From positions 5,394,001 to 5,458,000 of the forward strand of contig CM059622.1 in the NCBI GenBank assembly GCA_030435675.1: 64,000 nucleotides of DNA. The letters are read 5' to 3'. Under the pieces are notes generated by a model that was not told the DNA's origin, searched no databases, and saw nothing but the letters and a program-made list of their open reading frames with translations. This DNA is from Steinernema hermaphroditum. Lineage: Eukaryota; Nematoda; Chromadorea; Rhabditida; Steinernematidae. Shown one piece after another: positions 58,198-64,000 of the stretch (position 1 is its first letter; the number at the start of each line of letters is the position of its first letter). The position numbers were made by a program, and so were the translations under genes.

Positions 58198-59588
58198 ATG
58201 GAGTACGCTTATCGCTTTGTGAGGAATGCGAAGTACTTATACAATACGATGAATCCGGCCAACCTCTCGGGCGCAATAGATGTTATCGTTGTGGAGCAAC
58301 CCGATGGAGCCTACTTATCGACGCCAATTCATTGTCGTTTCGGCAAGATCGACGTTTTCAATACAGACGAAAAGGTAAATCCAAGTTTGATCCTCATAAC
58401 CTATCAAGATGTTTCGCTTTAGTACGTCGACATTACAATAAATGGAAAAAAAATCGATTTGAGAATGAAGTTAGGCGAAGATGGGGCTGCAGTTTTTGTT
58501 GAAACCGCGGAGGAGTCGGATAAGCTGAAGAAGCTGGACTTGAAATTCGGTAGCAACGAAGCCCGCTTCAGCGTCACCACTACATACCAAGTAAAGGAGT
58601 GATATGGAGAACTACGTTACATGCCTTGTTTAGGGCACGTCATGGTGTTCATGCCACATCTACCTGTATAGGTGGAACGAACGACTGGTGATTTCCGACA
58701 TAGACGGAACCATTACGAAGAGTGACGTTCTCGGTCACGTAATTCCTGCCATCGGAGGTGACTGGGCCCACGCTGGAGTTGTCGAGTTGTACACGCGAAT
58801 CAAGAGCAACGGCTACAATCTCATCTATTTGTCATCTCGCGCAATTGGACAAAGTCATTACACTAAGAAGTACCTCCAAAGTGTCGATCAAGCTGGTGAG
58901 AAGCTCCCAGATGGTCCTGTTCTGCTGTGCCCGGACTCGATTTTCGTGGCTTTAAGAAGGTTTGCTGATAATTTATTCGTGTATTCAACAAGCTGTTTAG
59001 GGAAGTTATTGAGAGAAAGCCAGATGAATTTAAAATTGCTGCCTTAACCGCTTTGAAGAGTCTGTTCCCCGTCAAACAGCCTTTCGCAGCAGGTTTTGGA
59101 AATCGCGATACGGTAGCTTTCCCGGGTTAGGATTAGTTAAGACTCCTCTTTCCAGGATGTAAAGTCATATACCGCTGTGGGAATTAAAAATGAGCGGATT
59201 CTCATAATTAACCCGCAAGGCAATCTCAAGAGGGCAGACTCGATAGGATATGAGTCGTCGTATGAATCGATGGCGATGGAAACCGTCGACTACCTGTTTC
59301 CGCCACTTATAGCCCGAGACGCTGACGACCGCATAGTTTCAAATGCGGATAGGAGTCAGAAGCTCGTTCATCTTAAGCCGCTGTTCACTAAGCCCGAGAA
59401 ATTTAGGTAAATCTCTCTAGTAGGAGGTTAGTTAACATAAAATCTCTTCTAGTTCGTTCACTCACTGGTACATCAAGCCTCGGGAAACGTTGGACCTCAC
59501 TGATGCAGATTTTGCTGATTACGACGCAGATCAAGCCACGAATCAGAAGAGGCTAAAAGAGTCGAAAACAGTCGACAAGAAGAGATAA
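58198..59588 (+). CDS. Compact lipin, phosphatidate phosphatase
   Basis: Exons 58198-58374, 58423-58590, 58634-58959, 59001-59112, 59156-59406 and 59453-59588; 389 aa. N-LIP occupies about 1-95 ([40 protein letters not shown]). C-LIP starts near 100 ([10 protein letters not shown]) and contains the catalytic DxDxT motif D137-I-D139-G-T141, then [32 protein letters not shown] and a GFGNRxTD block. Lipins convert phosphatidate to diacylglycerol at the ER and nuclear envelope. Animal lipins usually have some 300-500 residues between the two domains; here they are joined by a handful. The coactivator LxxIL is replaced by LGHVI. The start is fixed by the family's N-terminal motif. It lies between chemoreceptors G and H on the same strand. 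Confidence 0.93.
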
Positions 59589-60402
59589 CTTATATCGCCG
59601 GGTTCCAGATGCCGTTTCTAAGTGATCGCAAGGACTGTTTTTTAGCTGTATATATTCTGTGAAATCGACTGTTAATTAAATGTTCTTACCTACATAGCGA
59701 TTGCTTGTAACTACTTGTAACATCGATTTGTAACTTCTAGATCTGTTCCTGTTGAATCTTTGTTGGGTTGGTGCCTCTCGTCGCTGTCCTTCCATTTTTT
59801 CAAAGCTGGGCAATAGAGTAAGCCTTTCTTGCCTACGAGGAGATTCTGCGGTTTGAGGTCACGATGACGTGTGTACCAATGTGTATCTTACCAATCCCCA
59901 AGGGTTGAGCTCGATCGGTGTCTGATGTGAATGACGTAAAACAAAACCATAAAATTCACACGAAAGCGTACGATGTCCTCACGCATTTTATTCTTTTTTC
60001 TCGTCCTTTGCATAAACTAGTTGACCTTGTTTTGATTATTTCTCCGAAATATTGCCATTGGCAGTCTGTGTTTAAAAGAGATATCCTCATTTCTATCCCT
60101 TCTCTTGTATTCTACATGGTCATCATCGTACAGTCTGCACAATGTAACAACGATACACCTTTCAACACATCTGTCTAGGCTTTGCTCTTGTTTGGCACCT
60201 CTGAACATCCCCGAGAACGTCATCATGTCACTGTTGTTTTTGGAGTTTGGAGTTGTGGTCTCCTTTCTTGTTTTTCTTTCATCTACCATGTACCAATACA
60301 AATTATTTGAATGGAAATGTAGCGTTATTAGTAAGCAGATCATGTTGTTCATATGGTTGTAGCAGAGCAACAACAAGGCGCTGCTTAACCACCAGCATTG
60401 TA
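59589..60402. other. Spacer upstream of receptor H with exon-1-like relic
   Basis: At about 60085-60140 a frame reads ILISIPSLVFYMVIIVQS, resembling the TM1 exon of the SRV genes (LMYGIPSLALYVVILVQI), but it lacks the donor site and runs into a stop. It is probably a relic of another receptor copy. Confidence 0.4.
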
Positions 60403-61458
60403 ATGAACTGTGAGCTTTTTCTGTTGGCTTTAAGCCTCATGTATGGGATCCCGTCATTAGCCCTCTATGTGGTGATTCTTGTCCAAATCATACGAAATAA
60501 GCACGACAAACGATTCAACAGGCCCTTCTATCGCTTATGCTTCCTGATAGGACTCGTAGTAAGCAACATGGTGGGACTCGTGGGGGTAAATCCATGCATT
60601 TAGGACTGCGTCGTCTACCTCATCATCTACATCTTCTTCACCCTGCCCATCTACTCGATGTTCTCCTCCTTCTACGGCTCGGCGCTCTTCTTCCCGAGCC
60701 CCTTCACCACTGCCGTCTACTTCTCCACCTACCTCTTCACCTACCTCCAACTCTTCGGCAACTGTTTCCTCACCCTCAACCGCTTCACCTGCATCGTCTT
60801 CCCTCTGAAACACAACCGAATCTGGAGGGCCTGCTTTCCCATCAGCATATTTGCTACAGTACTCTCGGCTTTGGCCCCCTGTTGGTACCTGGCCACCACA
60901 GCCACTCGCTATGTTCCCCTATTCGACGATTTTCCCGATCAGGGCTACGCCATCAGTTCCGATGAGACCAAGTGTTATCCTCAGTTCAGCAACAGCTTCA
61001 ACTTGGCCCTTAGCAACTTCGTCGCATGTGCTCTGTGTCTGATTATGAATGTCACCTCTGCTGTTTTTCTCTATATTCGCTGTGCAAAATCAGGAGCAAT
61101 CTCCAGGAACATAAGAGCCGAACTAAATCTCTTCTTCATAACTCTGATCCTTTTCTTACTTCAAAGCATCTTCGGACTGCATCAAGTGAGTTCTTTGAGT
61201 CTCGTCACATTCAGTTCTGCTCTATTTTAGGTCCTCATTTATATCGCCTTAGCATCGAATAACGACAGCATGCTCACCTTTTTGTATACACTCCTTCCAT
61301 GGCTCGCCGACATGAAGCTTCTCTCTCCGCCTTGGGTCCTTGTCATCGTGTCCTCCTCGGTACGGGAATCAGTGCTCCGAGCTCTGGGCATTCAACCAAA
61401 ACCTACGTCGAATGTCAAAGATGTAAAAGTCATCGTGAAGGCAAACGCTTTTTCCTGA
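60403..61458 (+). CDS. SRV-type 7TM chemoreceptor, copy H (mosaic)
   Basis: Exons 60403-60558, 60604-61185 and 61231-61458; 321 aa, phase 0. Exon 1 is diverged (LMYGIPSLALYVVILVQIIRN). In exon 2 the first part (60627-60726) is identical to copy D over 100 bp, and the next part closely matches copy B. Exon 3 (VLIYIALASNNDSMLTFLY .. PWLADMKLLSPPWVL) is A/B-like. Function as for copy A. Confidence 0.88.
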
Positions 61459-61629
61459 AGGTTGATCATCTTCCTTCTCTTTGTGCTTTTATGTTCCATG
61501 CAAATAGCATATCAAAGAACGCCCTAATTCTGTCCAGTTTATCTTTCACTGTAATATAATGCTCTCAACGGTCTTCCATTTGTGCCGGTGGAGTCCTATG
61601 AAATTCTTTGAATAAATCAAGTCAGCTCC

Positions 61630-61870
61630 AAGTCAAGTCGAACTTTTACTACAACTTCGATGTCCGCCGAACCAAACGTGAATGTACATTCCGTTCGCTG
61701 TGTTCCATCGCTGAGGTTATTCAGCTTCTTACCTTCCCGACCCCCGTGCAAACTGATGAAATCTTTTCGGATATCGCGTCGCCGTGCCGAAGAAAGAAGG
61801 AAGGACTACGATGTGATATTGTTCTTCTTTGTGATTTTTATGACGCCTTGTATGGTGTAAAAGGTTGATC
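61630..61870. repeat. Diverged repeat shared with 52110-52360
   Basis: Blocks AACTTCGATGTCCGCCGAACC, AATGTACATTCCGTTCGCTGTG, GGATATCGCG and TATTGTTCTTCTTTGTG align in order with the other copy; the final 50 bp also match 5415-5465. Confidence 0.45.
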
Positions 61871-63165
61871 CAGGAGTATGTATAAACTCGTGAAAAAAAA
61901 GTTTTGCAACTCTTTTTCGATGATTAGGATGTCGTGGCTCAAGAGCGAAAGGCCGAAAGATGCCTTTCGAACCGGGCCTTGTCGCGACAAGCGGTCGCGT
62001 CCTTTCAGCGCGTCCGGGATTTCCCGGATTTCAGCAGAATTTGAATCCCGCGCCAATTCTGAACCAGACGTCTACGCGCCGAATAACGTGTCTACGAGAC
62101 GCAGAAGGTTCCGGAACATCATCTAGACAAGACAGTGGGCTGCAAACAACGAGAATAGCAGAGTTCATCAGTGTGCGGCTGGAGAGCAGCGGTGTTCTTC
62201 AGAGTTCCGGAGCGGACTCCCAGTGATCGGTTGAGTGTTGTTGTGGGTGCCCGTGCGGACCTGTTGTTTTGGGATCGTGTGATCCAAATTCTGTATTTGT
62301 TGCCGATTATTGTTGTTGCCGTAGCCGGGGTAAATTGTTGTACCAGCTCGGTTTTGTTGTATTCCTGGAGATCCGTCGGATTCCAGTTAGTGTTGTAAAG
62401 GAAGATCGCGTGTCGCGGATCTTTTCTCTGTGTTTTGTCCGGCGTTGAAACTTGCGAGTTTACGCCAGTTGCTGTTGCGAGGCTACAGTGTTAGCTCGCG
62501 TGTATTAGTTGTTGTAGTGGTGATTGCATCACCGTGTGTGGTTGGAAGTCGCGTGCACAAGGGAATCCCGCGTGGCGACAGTCGCTTACGTACTTTGAGG
62601 AAGCAGAGTACGTATTTGGCTGTTTTTGGCGAGCTCTGCGACATAGTGAACTGCGAGTGCGTGGAATTTAAGGGCGGTCAGAGAGCGAGGCTCTATCCGT
62701 TTTCCACAGGCCTGTACTATTTTCATCAGTCACCCAAAAACGTGGCGCCGTAGAACACTGGACGTAGAGCATTGGGTCTTTAACGTATAACGGACGGGCA
62801 TGCGAAATAACTGAATTATGCTCTTCCTATTTCCAGTGACGATAGATCACTTCCAAAGTCACTTTCTTAGCAGACCTGAATAAAGACAAAAAGCATAAAG
62901 CCATTTAGACTATTATCCTTGATCTGGTCCGTCCCCTAAGATTTTGAATGGGATTTCGACCATCCCCTTCACTAGTAGGACCGAACTACTAGTAGCACTA
63001 GTCTGGCTACGAGGGGGTCGGTTCAAATGTACATACATCAGCGGGAACGGTCGAGTTTCAGAGAATCCCTGAGGGGGCGGTGCAAATCCTCAAAAGAAAG
63101 AGGAAGGTTGAATCCCAAAACTTGAAATGGCTTTACGGCACAATGAATAGCAATACTGATCAGCT

Positions 63166-63200
63166 GTTTTATGATCTGTTTTATGATCTGTTATATGTAT
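63166..63200. repeat. 12-bp tandem repeat, about three copies
   Basis: Units of CTGTTTTATGAT with one shortened copy. Confidence 0.7.
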
Positions 63201-63691
63201 TTGTTTATGATATGCCGACGACGGCAAGTGGTTTATATTCGCGCTATTGCGCATCATCAGTAGAGAATAAAAATAATGTGAATGACTGTCGGCAAGAGAT
63301 CAGCATCTAAGAACACAATGCATTAACTGCGTAATTACTATCAGTTCAGCGGTGACTAGAAAGCGTACTTGATTGTTATTGTTCTACTTATAAGCATCCC
63401 TTTGTTGACGTAATTCCATCTTTCACGGTTCCGACGTCAGTCACGTGTTCGCCTATTATTTAAGTCTGTAAGTCAGCGAACATTGTGAACTCTCGCCTGT
63501 CCTTTCCCCCATCTTTTTCATAGCCGGACAATGATTCAGACGCGTGAGATTGTTATCGATGGTAGCACAATTAGTCATCTACACGTCTATTTTGCTTTGT
63601 TCGTCCTCTCACAGAACAGAGAACCCGTAATAGCTTCAGTACTTGAAGATCCCGTCATGGAAGGCGAACTCATAAACTCATAGGCGAACTC

Positions 63692-64000
63692 ATGCTGACG
63701 ATTAGTCTTCTCTACGGAATGCCCTCCTTCGTCCTCTACATCCTCATTCTCTTCCAAATCATTCGACCCAAATACCGTAAGACGTTCAACAACCCGTTTT
63801 TCCATTTGTGTTTCTCCATCGGAGTTGTGGTGAGCTTTTCTTTTGATGGACGGAAATAAAGATCTTCTAGGACTGTCTTGGATACCTCGCCTTCTTCGTC
63901 TTCTTCCATCTTCCCATGTATTCCCTAGCCGCGCCTATCTACGGATCTATATTCTTCTCCTCCATTACCCTAACCACTGGCGTCCACTTCTCCCTGTTCA
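63692..64000 (+). CDS. SRV-type 7TM chemoreceptor, copy I (partial, cut by window edge)
   Basis: Exon 1 ends at 63829 (GTG|GTGAGC) and exon 2 starts at 63871 and runs off the window. TM1 reads LLYGMPSFVLYILILFQIIRP. The ancestral start, by comparison with copy G, is the ATG at 63658, but a short duplication (GGCGAACTCAT at 63663 and 63682) puts a TAG in that frame. The next in-frame ATG (63692) gives an exon 1 that lacks about six N-terminal residues and may still work. Whether the gene is intact cannot be judged from the part present. Confidence 0.7.

Larger units (their letters stand above)
61459..63691. other. Spacer between receptors H and I
   Basis: Contains the diverged repeat at about 61630-61870, a 14-bp palindrome CTTGTCGCGACAAG (61978-61991), a GC-richer block at 61950-62760 with no recognised protein, and a 12-bp tandem repeat at 63166-63200. 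The block just before copy I (63530-63660) resembles the 5' flank of copy G. Confidence 0.45.

Noticed and set aside
62430..62753. 107-residue open frame in a GC-richer block
   Set aside because: No recognisable domain, and no retroelement ends found nearby.

Overview
The window reads as nuclear DNA of a rhabditid-type nematode. Complete gene models can be built almost entirely from 41-50 bp introns with GT..TTTCAG/TTTAG borders. Several start codons lie 2-20 bp after an isolated 3' splice site, as expected for spliced-leader trans-splicing, and the gene families (SRV-type chemoreceptors, a CASPR/BAM-2-like neurexin relative, a two-domain Ly-6 protein, an ShK-tailed carboxypeptidase) are typical of worms. 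No rRNA, tRNA or CRISPR was recognised. All gene models below were assembled by hand from splice sites, reading frame and family motifs; no search was run.

Layout. 0-1.5 kb: minus-strand C2H2 zinc-finger gene whose N-terminus is the MSRRKQ NuRD-recruitment motif; its 3' end may leave the window. 1.5-10.5 kb: mostly gene-poor, with a short alpha-crystallin-like ORF (4.7-5.1 kb) and an internally deleted mariner element (5479-6377). 10.5-17.1 kb: 14-exon neurexin/CASPR-like single-pass receptor (+). 17.35-23.56 kb: convergent 11-exon giant coiled-coil protein (-), best guess CENP-F/HCP-like, possibly downstream in a small operon. 24.5-25.2 kb: tandemly duplicated spacer. 25.4-26.6 kb: pepsin-fold protein that has lost its catalytic motifs (+). 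27.15-30.58 kb: ionotropic glutamate receptor (-), with lysine at the Q/R site. 31.26-32.19 kb: two-domain Ly-6/uPAR-like GPI protein (+). 32.36-34.89 kb: M14 metallocarboxypeptidase with a mucin/proline linker and ShK tail (-). 34.9-41 kb: repeat-bearing spacer with one unexplained coding-like exon.

41-64 kb: a plus-strand tandem array of SRV-type seven-transmembrane chemoreceptor genes, called A-I here: seven intact genes (A, B, C, D, F, G, H), one partial gene at the window edge (I), one clear pseudogene (E) and one exon-1-like relic. Copies A-D and F-H share an invariant 156-bp first exon and three phase-0 exons. There are clear signs of gene conversion: C and D are almost identical through exons 1-2 including intron 1 but have different third exons, and H is a mosaic of a D-like and a B-like segment. 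A compact lipin phosphatidate phosphatase (58.2-59.6 kb), with N-LIP joined directly to C-LIP, sits inside the array.

The genes do not form one pathway. The neurexin-like receptor, glutamate receptor, Ly-6 protein and chemoreceptors are neuronal or sensory by family; the pseudo-aspartic protease and carboxypeptidase are secretory-pathway proteins; the coiled-coil and zinc-finger proteins are nuclear by inference.
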